Assembly: GCA_036272915.1 (NCBI GenBank)
Contig: DATAXV010000153.1
Coordinates: 1 to 41,018 of the forward strand
Length of the DNA stretch: 41,018 nucleotides
Direction: 5' to 3'
From: DATAXV01 sp036272915
GTDB taxonomy: Bacteria; Chloroflexota; Dormibacteria; Dormibacterales; Dormibacteraceae
Below the pieces are notes generated by a model that was not told the DNA's origin, did not search any database, and saw only the letters and a list, made by a program, of their open reading frames with translations. Shown in pieces: positions 15,553 to 22,820 of this stretch. Every line of letters begins with the position of its first letter. The stretch's first letter is position 1. The translations under genes were made by a program, and so were the position numbers.

Positions 15553-15870
15553 CTAGGCCTGGTCGACGTCGTCAACGGACGGCTGCTGGCGTTCGGCCCA
15601 GCCGTGGCACCGGATGCAGAGGGCAACCAGGTTCCAGGATGTGAGGTTGTGGACATCGCCGTCGAGGTGATGGACGCCGAGAACGCGGCCGCGGCGGCCG
15701 CCGCCAGGGGGAAGAGCTCGGCCGCAGTGCTCGCAGGCCCAGCCGGCCTGAGCCTTGACGATCCAGGCGACGAGGGGCCACTCGGCGGGATAGCCGGGTT
15801 CGTTACGAGCGAGCCCGGCCATGTTCTGGGGGTCCATCCAGAGCAACCCCGGAGGGCACGCAGAGGCCAC
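15553..15870 (-). CDS. HNH-fold nuclease-like protein (105 aa)
   Basis: The protein has the HNH beta-beta-alpha metal layout: a zinc-binding CEHCGR near residue 45, LGVHHLDGDVHN with the catalytic His pair and Asn, and the second zinc pair CIRCH. The N-terminal 40 residues (NEPGYPAEWPLVAWIVKAQ) form an unassigned lead-in. HNH proteins of this size are often phage or mobile-element endonucleases or DNA-modification-linked nucleases. The start could be the GTG at 15870, behind GGAG, or one of two internal ATGs. It sits in the low-GC, remnant-rich stretch, which fits a mobile origin. Target and role unknown. Confidence 0.75.
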   Translation of the reverse strand: MASACPPGLLWMDPQNMAGLARNEPGYPAEWPLVAWIVKAQAGWACEHCGRALPPGGGRRGRVLGVHHLDGDVHNLTSWNLVALCIRCHGWAERQQPSVDDVDQA

Positions 15871-16002
15871 CTCCGGAAGGGATCCGTCATTTCCCTAGCC
15901 CGCCCACGGAGGCGGAGGGTAAGCGATCGGAGGAAGGAGGAGTAATGACGGCCAACGACTGACAGCCAGACTGTTACGCACCGGCTACTTACCGGTTCGG
16001 AC

Positions 16003-16446
16003 TCAGTCCGGCTCGCCCCCAGTGATGTCCTCCTGTTCCAGCAGCGCATCGACGTCCTGCGTCTCCTCCTCGTCATCGAGGTCGTCGGTGTCGGCATGGA
16101 GTTCCTCGGCGTTGAGCCCGTCCGTCTCGACGTCGCCCAACTCCTCGGCCTCGGACTCCGGGTCCACCAGCTCGCCGGCGGCGGCGGCTTCCCCGAGCAA
16201 GGCCGCGTAGGCTCGCTCGGCCCGCTCGAAGGAGTCGAACTCCCAGATCTCGGCGTCCGCCGGTACTGCAGCGCCCTCGGTTTCGTCCATCCCATGCCTG
16301 AAGATGTAGACGGAAGACGCCCGCGGATCGTGGATCAGGGAGAGCCACCGGTCGCCGCTCAGCTCCGCGCGGCGGTCGGCGAGATCCTGGTTCTCCAACT
16401 CCAGCAGCCAGGCCTCCAAACGCTCGTCGCTGTCGTCCTTGGACAC
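16003..16446 (-). CDS. Acidic protein of unknown function (147 aa)
   Basis: The first 90 residues look globular: DERLEAWLLELENQDLADR, then WLSLIHDPRASSVYIFRHG and IWEFDSFERAERAYAALLG, a pattern of short helices and one beta pair. The last 50-55 residues are extremely rich in Asp and Glu (DTDDLDDEEETQDVDAL) and are probably disordered. No family is recognised. The start is set at a GTG with a TACGAT -10 exactly seven bases upstream (16454-16459), the spacing seen at other leaderless genes here. The alternative is an ATG at 16500 that overlaps the tetR stop in ATGA and adds 18 residues. It could thus be read from tetR and from its own promoter. Confidence 0.7.
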   Translation of the reverse strand: MSKDDSDERLEAWLLELENQDLADRRAELSGDRWLSLIHDPRASSVYIFRHGMDETEGAAVPADAEIWEFDSFERAERAYAALLGEAAAAGELVDPESEAEELGDVETDGLNAEELHADTDDLDDEEETQDVDALLEQEDITGGEPD

Positions 16447-16453
16447 GATGTCG

Positions 16454-16459
16454 ATCGTA
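16454..16459 (-). promoter_or_regulatory. -10 element within the tetR/acidic-gene junction
   Basis: TACGAT on the minus strand, seven bases before the GTG of the acidic protein. The spacing matches csoR and the LuxR-system kinase, so an internal leaderless promoter is likely. Confidence 0.45.
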
Positions 16460-16496
16460 TCTCCGGCCGCCCCGCCCGTGCACACCGTGCGCGGGC

Positions 16497-17252
16497 TCAT
16501 CCGTGACCGCCACCCCCGCCATCGGCTCGGCGGTGATGCAGGGCGAGTCCATCCAAGACACACTCCAGACCCGACTCGAACATCGCCCCTGGATCGACCG
16601 ACGGGTCGGCCTCGACCGCGGCGGCCAGCGCCGGATAGCGGCCCGTGGCCAGTACCCGAGTCAGGTAGGGCCCGGACGCCGGCTGCCAGGCCTCATTGTC
16701 CATGCCGGTGGCGACCCGCGCACGGAGCTCGGCCGTCTCCCGTCTGATCGCGCCGATCACGTAGGCGTCGACGGTGGCCAGTGCCTGGCCGGCGGCCCCG
16801 GGCCGGGCGAACCCGTCACTCCGACCGAGCACGGCCAGACACGCCTCGACACGGGCGAGGGCGTTCGGGCCGAGGTGCGGGCGGCGGCCGAGCAGATCGG
16901 CAAGCCACGGGTGCCGCAGCGCGGCACGGCGGGTGCGCAGGGCCAGGTCCCGAAGCGTCTCTCTCCAGCCGTCGCCGGCCGCCTCGGGCACGATCTCGGC
17001 GTGGACGGAGTCGACCATCAGGTCGAGCAGTTCCTCCTTGGTGGAGAGGTAGCCGTAGAGTCGCATCGGGCCGGCCTCGAGCGCCGCCGCCACACGGCGG
17101 AGCGAGACCGATTCCAGCCCCTCCCGATCGGCCAGCCCGACCGCCGCCGCGACGATCCGCTCGCGGCTGAGCGGGCTCGCCGCCGGTTTGCGGAGTGGCT
17201 CCGGACGCTCCCACACCAGCATCTCCTCATCCCCTCCGCCTGCCGTCGTCAT
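16497..17252 (-). CDS. TetR-family transcriptional repressor
   Basis: A 251-residue repressor. The N-terminal TetR_N helix-turn-helix is SRERIVAAAVGLADREG followed by SLRRVAAALEAGPMRLYGYL, the second helix pair with the DNA-recognition helix. The C-terminal ligand domain resembles the tetracycline-repressor-like group. A 30-residue N-terminal extension precedes the HTH. It is divergent from a TetX-like flavin monooxygenase, with three operator-like palindromes between, so it most likely controls that gene and itself and responds to a small aromatic or antibiotic-like ligand. The ATG at 17252 is chosen; upstream in-frame codons lie in the operator region. Confidence 0.9.
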   Translation of the reverse strand: MTTAGGGDEEMLVWERPEPLRKPAASPLSRERIVAAAVGLADREGLESVSLRRVAAALEAGPMRLYGYLSTKEELLDLMVDSVHAEIVPEAAGDGWRETLRDLALRTRRAALRHPWLADLLGRRPHLGPNALARVEACLAVLGRSDGFARPGAAGQALATVDAYVIGAIRRETAELRARVATGMDNEAWQPASGPYLTRVLATGRYPALAAAVEADPSVDPGAMFESGLECVLDGLALHHRRADGGGGGHG

Positions 17253-17275
17253 GTGTACATGCTCCACCTCAACGA

Positions 17276-17324
17276 CATACGTCGCATCTTTCGATACGGT
17301 GTATTGACACGATACGTCGTATCG
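17276..17324. promoter_or_regulatory. Triple operator between tetR and the monooxygenase
   Basis: Three related sites with centres 17-18 bp apart. The third (17310-17324) is a perfect 15-bp palindrome, CGATACG-T-CGTATCG. The second (17292-17306, CGATAC-GGT-GTATTG) has one mismatch. The first (17276-17288) shares ATACGTCG with the third. A TTGACA lies at 17304-17309, between sites two and three. This is the expected place and form for TetR-family binding. Confidence 0.8.
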
Positions 17325-18499
17325 ATGCCCCATCACCCTCAAGGAGGAACGGATTCGACGAGCGGTTCACGCATCGCTGTCGTCGGCGCCGGAGTCGGTG
17401 GACTGTCGCTGGCCGGCGTGCTTCAGGCACGGGGATGTCCGGCCGTCGTGTTCGAGCGCGAGGCGGGACCCGGCGCGCGCGCCCAGGGCGGAACCCTGGA
17501 CATGCACGCCGGCCTGGGCCAGCTCGCCCTCGAGCGGGCCGGTCTTCTCGAGCGCTTCCGAGCCGTGGCCCGTCCCGAGGGCCAGGAGTCGCGGATCCTC
17601 GATCCGGCGGCCAGGGTGGTCCGGCACAGGCTTCCGGCCCCCGAGGAAGAGGCCAATCCCGAGATCGACCGAGGCGAGCTGCGCCGGCTGATGCTGGAGC
17701 CGCTGGCGCCGGGGACGGTCCGCTGGGGGAGCGGGGTGGACCGGGTCGAGGCCGTCTCCGGTGGTGGCGCAGGCTCGTCCTGAGCGACGGCTCCGCTCAA
17801 GCCTTCGATCTCGTCGTCGGCGCCGACGGCGCCTGGTCGAGGGTCCGCCGTGCTCTGTCGCCGGTCGTGCCCGCCTACGCCGGATGCAGCTTCGTCGAGT
17901 TCGAGTTCGATGACGTCGACTCCCGTCATCCGGATGTCGGCCGCCTGGTCGGCCAGGGGACCATGTCCGCCTATGGCGAGAACCGAGCGCTCATCGCCCA
18001 GCGATGCGGCGGGGGGCGCGTGCGCGTCAGCGCTGGCTTTCGCGTGCCTCGGGACTGGTTGGTCGCCGCCGGTGTGGATCTCGACGACCGCGCCGCCGTG
18101 CGGGCCCATCTCCTCGCCGCGTTCGAGGGCTGGGACGACCGTCTGCTCGACCTCGTCCGCAGCGCCGACTCGGGCTTCGTCAACCGCCCGATCATGACCC
18201 TGCCCGTCGGGCACTCCTGGGAACATGTGGCGGGCATCACCCTCCTCGGCGACGCCGCCCATCTGATGCCGCCGCTCGGAGTCGGAGCCAACCTGGCCAT
18301 GCTCGATGGCGCCGATCTGGCCGACGCGGTGGCGGCTGCGGCCAACCTCGACCAGGTGGTCCGCCGCTGGGAATCGGCGATACTAGGCGGCGCCGCTGGC
18401 CCCGCCCGGTTCTCCGTCGATGGGCTCCTCTCTCTGATCTCGCCCAACGGTGTCGAGGGCGCGCTTCGCCTCTATGAGCGGATCAGGGCGGCACACTGA
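17325..18499 (+). pseudogene. TetX-like FAD monooxygenase, interrupted by one frameshift
   Basis: Flavin-dependent hydroxylase of the TetX/PHBH family. The first frame carries the FAD fold GAGVGG, FEREAG and the TetX-type block GGTLDMHAGLGQLALE, and continues to a premature stop at 17781-17783. The rest continues in another frame from about 17765: FDLVVGADGAWSRVR and GDAAHLMPPLGVGANLAM, the second FAD motif, to 18499. One missing base near the GGTGGTGGC run (17760-17770) explains this; joined, the protein is about 390 residues, normal for the family. It may be a true mutation or a sequencing error. The ATG at 17325 overlaps the operator and lacks a ribosome site; AAGGAGG at 17341-17347 instead faces an in-frame ACG at 17358. 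Confidence 0.85.
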
Positions 18500-18516
18500 A
18501 AGCGTCCGGCTGGCGC

Positions 18517-18539
18517 ATACCCATACCCCCTATGGGTAT
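18517..18539. promoter_or_regulatory. CsoR-type copper operator
   Basis: Perfect 9-bp inverted repeat ATACCCATA-CCCCC-TATGGGTAT. A/T-rich ends flanking a G/C core are typical of CsoR operators. It overlaps the probable -10 (TATCAT, 18537-18542) of csoR, so binding would block transcription. Confidence 0.85.
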
Positions 18540-18542
18540 CAT
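18537..18542 (+). promoter_or_regulatory. -10 element of leaderless csoR promoter
   Basis: TATCAT, seven bases before the ATG at 18550 and overlapping the right arm of the operator. No ribosome site is present in between. Confidence 0.6.
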
Positions 18543-18549
18543 GGGGGCC

Positions 18550-18825
18550 ATGACGCCCGGATACGAGAAGGACAAGGAGGCGCTCCTGGCGCGCCTGCGT
18601 CGAATCGAGGGGCAGGTCCGCGGGGTTGCCCGAATGGTCGACGAGGACAAGTACTGCATCGACGTCCTCACCCAGATCAACGCGATCAAGGTCGCGATCG
18701 ACCGGGTCGGGCTGCTCCTCCTCGAGGATCACATCAAGAACTGCGTGACCGATGCCAGCCGGCACGACCACGGCGACCGGGTCGACGAGCTGGTCAAGGC
18801 CGTCGGGCGCTTCGCACGGGCCTGA
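18550..18825 (+). CDS. csoR: Copper-sensing transcriptional repressor, CsoR family
   Basis: A 91-residue four-helix-type repressor that releases DNA on binding Cu(I). Start (IEGQVRGVARMV) and length match the family. The metal ligands fall at Cys36 (YCIDVLTQ), His61 and Cys65 (EDHIKNC), the same positions as in M. tuberculosis CsoR, which favours Cu(I) over formaldehyde- or nickel-sensing relatives. The start at 18550 is preferred over ATGs at 18532 and 18541 because those lie within the operator and the -10. Its stop is 13 bp before the permease start, so the pair forms an operon that should be induced by copper. Confidence 0.92.
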   Translation: MTPGYEKDKEALLARLRRIEGQVRGVARMVDEDKYCIDVLTQINAIKVAIDRVGLLLLEDHIKNCVTDASRHDHGDRVDELVKAVGRFARA

Positions 18826-18838
18826 GGCTCGAGGACGG

Positions 18839-20281
18839 ATGTCGATGGCGATCGAACTGCTGCGCGACGCGGCCGACGGGCTGCGCATGGCCTTCTTCAT
18901 GTTCTGGGACACGCTCTGGCCGCTGATCCTCGGCTTCGGCCTCTCCGGCGCGGTTCAGGCGTTCGTGTCCCGCTCCGAGCTGCAGAGGGCGCTCGGCGGC
19001 CACCGGCTGCGCCACCTGAGCCTGGCCGCGGCGTTCGGTGCCGCCTCCAGCTCCTGTTCCTACGCGGCCAGCGCGCTCGCCAAGTCCCTCTTCCAGCGGG
19101 GGGCCGACTTCACCGCCGCGATCGTCTTCATGCTCGCCTCGACCAACCTGGTCATCGAGCTCGGCCTCGTGCTCTGGATCCTGATCGGCTGGCAGTTCGC
19201 GGTCGCCGAGTACGTGGGCGGGATCATCATGATCGCCCTGTTCGCGATCCTCGCCCGCTTCGTCTTCCGGCCCCGGCTCGTCGAGGCCGCCCGCCGGCGC
19301 CTGGCGTCGGCCGGTGACGACGACCACCACCACCATCACGGACCCGAGGGGGAGGGGGACAGCCGCCCGCTGCTCCGGCGCATCCGCTCGGCGGCCGGCT
19401 GGTCCGACGCAGCCGCCTACACGATGGCGGACCTGAACATGATCCGGCGCGAGCTGGTGATCGGCTACGTCGTCGCCGGCTTCATCGCCGTGCTGGTCCC
19501 GGTCGAGGTCTGGAACCTGGTCTTCCTTCACGGCCATGGCCTCGCGACCGCGGTCGAGAACGCCCTCGTCGGCCCGCTGATCGCGATCCTGAGCTTCGTC
19601 TGCTCGGTCGGCAACGTGCCCCTGGCGGCCGCCCTCTGGCAGGGCGGGATCAGCTTTGGAGGCGTGGTCAGCTTCATCTTCGCCGACCTCATCACCCTGC
19701 CCCTGCTGCTCATCTACCGCCGCTTCTACGGGTGGGCGCTGACGCTGCGGCTGCTCGGCGTCTTCTGGCTGGTGATGGCGGTCGCCGGGCTCGCCACCGA
19801 GGGGCTGTTCTCCCTGGCCGGCCTGGTGCCGGCGGGTCGCTCCGCCCTGGTCGTGCAGCCGCAGATCTCATGGAACGCGACCACCATCCTCAACGTCGTC
19901 TTCCTCGGCGTCTTCGCCGTCCAGATCTGGCTGTATCGCAACCGGGGTCGGCTGGGAGGCGGCGCCGGCTACGCCACCGATCCCGTCTGCGGTATGCAGG
20001 TCCGCGTCTCCGAGGCGCCGGCCACGGCCGAGCACGACGGCCACCGGTACCACTTCTGTTCGGACCGCTGCCGCGATCGCTTCCTGTCCGAGCCCGGCCG
20101 CCACGCCTCGCGTGGCGGCGGCACCGAGTCGGTGGAGACCGTCACCGACCCGGTGTGCGGCATGCAGGTCGACCCCGGAACGGCGCTCAGGGCCGAGGTC
20201 GGCGGCCGGACCGAGCACTTCTGCTCCGACCACTGCCGCGAGCAGTTCCTGCGGGCGGGGGTCGGCGCCCGGCGGGGCTGA
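18839..20281 (+). CDS. UPF0718/SO_0444-type permease with His run and two C-terminal YHS domains
   Basis: A 480-residue membrane protein. Two repeated halves, each with a conserved Cys-Ser turn (CSYA at 73, CSVG at 255) in a short hydrophobic segment followed by helices, mark the DUF318-type permease family, whose members are tied to metal or arsenical efflux. A loop between the halves holds five consecutive His after three Asp (160-167). After the last helix come two YHS metal-associated domains: DPVCGMQV...FCSDRC (about 381-419) and DPVCGMQV...FCSDHC (about 437-473). It lies behind csoR, so a copper-linked export or sequestration role is inferred. The start has GAGGAC upstream; an ATG six bases further is also possible. 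Confidence 0.85.
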   Translation: MSMAIELLRDAADGLRMAFFMFWDTLWPLILGFGLSGAVQAFVSRSELQRALGGHRLRHLSLAAAFGAASSSCSYAASALAKSLFQRGADFTAAIVFMLASTNLVIELGLVLWILIGWQFAVAEYVGGIIMIALFAILARFVFRPRLVEAARRRLASAGDDDHHHHHGPEGEGDSRPLLRRIRSAAGWSDAAAYTMADLNMIRRELVIGYVVAGFIAVLVPVEVWNLVFLHGHGLATAVENALVGPLIAILSFVCSVGNVPLAAALWQGGISFGGVVSFIFADLITLPLLLIYRRFYGWALTLRLLGVFWLVMAVAGLATEGLFSLAGLVPAGRSALVVQPQISWNATTILNVVFLGVFAVQIWLYRNRGRLGGGAGYATDPVCGMQVRVSEAPATAEHDGHRYHFCSDRCRDRFLSEPGRHASRGGGTESVETVTDPVCGMQVDPGTALRAEVGGRTEHFCSDHCREQFLRAGVGARRG

Positions 20282-20368
20282 GCCTCCGTCCGCTTGGATT
20301 CCGCTCCCAGGCGCCGCTGTCGCCGTGCCCAGTACCTGAACGTCACCTCCGGTTTTTCGTACAGGCCT

Positions 20369-20382
20369 GATGGTTGACCATC
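20369..20382. promoter_or_regulatory. Inverted repeat over the -35 of the ABC importer promoter
   Basis: GATGGT-TG-ACCATC, six-base arms with a two-base centre, overlapping the TTGACC -35. This is a plausible operator for a sugar-responsive repressor; no regulator gene is adjacent. Confidence 0.45.
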
Positions 20383-20402
20383 TACCTGCACAGGGATAGC
20401 AT
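20374..20402 (+). promoter_or_regulatory. Sigma70-type promoter of the ABC importer operon
   Basis: TTGACC (20374-20379), 17-bp spacer, TAGCAT (20397-20402). This is the best canonical promoter in the window; transcription would start near 20409 and give a leader of about 58 nt. Confidence 0.7.
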
Positions 20403-20434
20403 CGTGCCCAGGATCCAGCCAGACGGGTGGCGTA

Positions 20435-20455
20435 GGCGGAGCGTCGGGCTCCGCC
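20435..20455 (+). promoter_or_regulatory. Hairpin directly before the ribosome site of the binding-protein gene
   Basis: GGCGGAGC, five-base loop, GCTCCGCC: a perfect 8-bp stem that ends one base before the ribosome site AGGAGGG (20456-20462) and ATG 20468. It may tune translation or protect the mRNA 5' end. Inference only. Confidence 0.45.
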
Positions 20456-20467
20456 AGGAGGGCGGAC

Positions 20468-21820
20468 ATGAGAAGACTTCGGCGCCGCGATTTCCTCCGT
20501 GGTTCATTGCTTGCCGCCGCGGGGGGTGTGGTTGCCGCGTGCAGCCCCGGGGCGCCGGTGACGGACTCGGTGGAGGCGGCGGACCTCGCCAACGATGCGA
20601 CCGTGTTCCTGGAATTCTGGAACCCCGCATCGGACCCGACGGGTAGCAAGACGATCGGGGGGCTGGTCGACGATTTCAACCGGACGCTCGGGCGCCAGCA
20701 CCGCATCTACGTGAACAACCGGATCAAGGCCATCCCCGACACCGGCGGGTACGTGCAGTACACGACCGCCATGACCTCCGATGGTTCTCCCGACGTGGTC
20801 ATGACCTATGACTACTCGCCGATCACGAACTGGGCCGCGTATGGCTTCCTCCGCCAGCTCGACCAGTACATGACGCAGGGGATGGCCAACGAGTTCTTCC
20901 CCATCGCCTGGTCGATGATCCACTTCAACGGGCATCTCTGGGGGCTGCTCCAGGAGTTCGACTTCAACCAGCTCTGGTGGAACAAGGCGATCCACTCCGG
21001 CCCGCCGCCCAAGACCATCGACGAGCTGGACAGCTTCGCGAAGGAGTACACGAAGGTCTCCTCCGGCGGCGTGATGAGCCAGGCTCCCGTCATCCCCTGG
21101 GACGCGGGGGCGGACTGGAACCCGCTCTTCGGCGGCAGCTACTACGATCTCGAGAGCTCGGTCTGGACGATCACCAAGCCCGAGAACGAGCTGATGCTGG
21201 AGTGGTTCGCCAAGTACGCCAACATCTTCGGAGGTCGCAACCGGTCCGACGCGCTGGAATCCTCGATCCCCAAGCAGTACGGCGACATCTTCCAGTACGG
21301 CAAGGTCGCCTTCGCGATGGAGGGTGAGTACACGGGCCCCGAGCTCAAGCTGGAGGGGATCAAGCTCAACTACGGGGTCACCCACCTGCCCACCGTGCCC
21401 GGTGTCCCCCTTGGGACCGCCCAGACCGACGGCGGCAACGTCTTCGTCCTGCCGACCCGGGCTCCGCACCCGGAGGAGGCATTCATCTTCCTCAGCTACA
21501 TGGGCGGCAAGGCCGGGGTGCGCCAGTGGTGCGTGGGGGCCTCCAACAACCCGCCGGTCAAGGCGACGGCGTTCGCCCCATCGTTCCTCAAGGAACTGCC
21601 CTGGATGACGCCGTGGATCGACAACCTCAACCTCGATCACATGGTCCCGCCGATCCCGTCGCCGCAAGAGGCGCTTTTCAACCAGCTGATGGCCAACGCC
21701 ATCGACGAGGTGACCTACGGCAAGAACACGCCGAAGGAGGCGCTGGCGCAGGTCGAATCGCAGATCGCCACCTCGGTGAAGCAGTTCCGGGTGTTCAATC
21801 CCGGCTGGCCTGGTGAGTGA
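20468..21820 (+). CDS. ABC transporter substrate-binding lipoprotein, sugar-type
   Basis: A 450-residue family 1 extracellular solute-binding protein. The N-terminus has a twin-arginine motif (RRRDFLRG, 5-12) and a lipobox ending in Cys25 (VVAAC), so it is likely exported folded and lipid-anchored. The mature part has the family pattern: VFLEFWNPASDP, PDVVMTYDY, WWNKAIHSGPPPKTIDEL, and near the C-terminus GGNVFVLPTRAPHPEEAFIF. The rich set of Trp and Tyr residues fits an oligosaccharide or glycerol-phosphate type ligand. It is the first gene of a three-gene importer operon with its own canonical promoter and a good ribosome site. The ligand is not known. Confidence 0.93.
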   Translation: MRRLRRRDFLRGSLLAAAGGVVAACSPGAPVTDSVEAADLANDATVFLEFWNPASDPTGSKTIGGLVDDFNRTLGRQHRIYVNNRIKAIPDTGGYVQYTTAMTSDGSPDVVMTYDYSPITNWAAYGFLRQLDQYMTQGMANEFFPIAWSMIHFNGHLWGLLQEFDFNQLWWNKAIHSGPPPKTIDELDSFAKEYTKVSSGGVMSQAPVIPWDAGADWNPLFGGSYYDLESSVWTITKPENELMLEWFAKYANIFGGRNRSDALESSIPKQYGDIFQYGKVAFAMEGEYTGPELKLEGIKLNYGVTHLPTVPGVPLGTAQTDGGNVFVLPTRAPHPEEAFIFLSYMGGKAGVRQWCVGASNNPPVKATAFAPSFLKELPWMTPWIDNLNLDHMVPPIPSPQEALFNQLMANAIDEVTYGKNTPKEALAQVESQIATSVKQFRVFNPGWPGE

Positions 21821-21831
21821 GGAGGATCGAG

Positions 21832-22806
21832 ATGGACACGACCGAGACCGCGCCCCTGCGGTCGGCGCCGGTGTCGGAGGCGCGGGGCCGCAGATGGCGG
21901 CGCTTCCGCAACAGTGATCTAGCACCGGCTCTGGTCTTCCTGTCGCCCTGGATCATCGGCTTCATCTGGTTTCAGGTCTATCCGATCTGCGCCGCCATCT
22001 ACTACAGCCTCACCGCCTACAACCTGATGCGGCCCCCCAAGTTCATCGGGCTGGCCAACTACCAGCAGCTCTTCGGCAATGACCCGCTGTTCCGTCAGGC
22101 CCTGGTGCACAGCGCCATATACGCACTGGTCAGCGTCCCCCTGGATCTCTGCGTCGCCTTCGTCTTCGCCTGCCTGCTCAATCTCAAGATCCCGGGCCGG
22201 GCCATCTTCCGGGCTGCCTTCTACTTCCCGGTCGTGGTCCCCACCGTGGCGACGTCGATCCTCTGGGTCATGCTGCTGAACACCCAGGGCGGCCTCGTCA
22301 ACGTCGCCCTGTCCGTTCTGCACATCCCGGCGATCCCCTGGCTGACCAGCCCCAACTGGACCATGCCGGCCCTGATCCTCCTCAGCGTCTGGACCATCGG
22401 ACCGCCCATCATCATCTTCCTAGCCGGTCTCCAGGACGTGCCCAAGGAGCTGTACGAGGTTGCGACGATCGATGGCGCCGGACCTCTCGGTCTGGTCCGC
22501 CACGTGACCATACCTCTGATCTCGCCGGTGATCCTCTTCAACCTCGTCATCGGCGTCATCGCGGCGGGCCAGATCTTCGCCCAGCCGCTGGTCATCTTCA
22601 GCACCACCGTCAGCAACACCGGCTCAGCCGACATCGGCGGCCCGCTGAACTCGGTTCTGATGTACTCGGTCCAGCTCTACTACGAGGCCTTCCAGCAGTT
22701 CAACATGGGCTACGCCGCGGCAATGGCCTGGATCCTCTTCGCGATCCTCGCCATCTTCTCGGTGGTGGCCATGCGTCTCTCCAACCGCATCGTTCACTAC
22801 GAGTGA
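21832..22806 (+). CDS. ABC sugar transporter permease, MalF/UgpA type
   Basis: A 324-residue inner-membrane permease with a cytosolic N-terminal segment and six hydrophobic segments. The EAA loop that docks the ATPase is ELYEVATIDGAGPLGLVRHV, at roughly residue 210. N-terminal FLSPWIIGFIWFQVYP and IGLANYQQLF are standard in this subfamily. The ATG at 21832 is preferred since GGAGGATCGAG lies before it; a GTG at 21817 overlaps the stop of the binding-protein gene. The next permease begins 14 bp after its stop. Confidence 0.93.
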   Translation: MDTTETAPLRSAPVSEARGRRWRRFRNSDLAPALVFLSPWIIGFIWFQVYPICAAIYYSLTAYNLMRPPKFIGLANYQQLFGNDPLFRQALVHSAIYALVSVPLDLCVAFVFACLLNLKIPGRAIFRAAFYFPVVVPTVATSILWVMLLNTQGGLVNVALSVLHIPAIPWLTSPNWTMPALILLSVWTIGPPIIIFLAGLQDVPKELYEVATIDGAGPLGLVRHVTIPLISPVILFNLVIGVIAAGQIFAQPLVIFSTTVSNTGSADIGGPLNSVLMYSVQLYYEAFQQFNMGYAAAMAWILFAILAIFSVVAMRLSNRIVHYE

Positions 22807-22820
22807 GGGGGTCGGTCTAG

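Noticed and set aside
15945..15962. Strong ribosome site followed by a five-codon frame (MTAND) on the plus strand
   Set aside because: Too short to call a gene; no gene follows on this strand to make it a leader peptide.
15453..16295. Long minus-strand frame across the HNH and acidic genes
   Set aside because: Ser/Pro/Arg-rich low-complexity translation that overlaps two better-supported frames.
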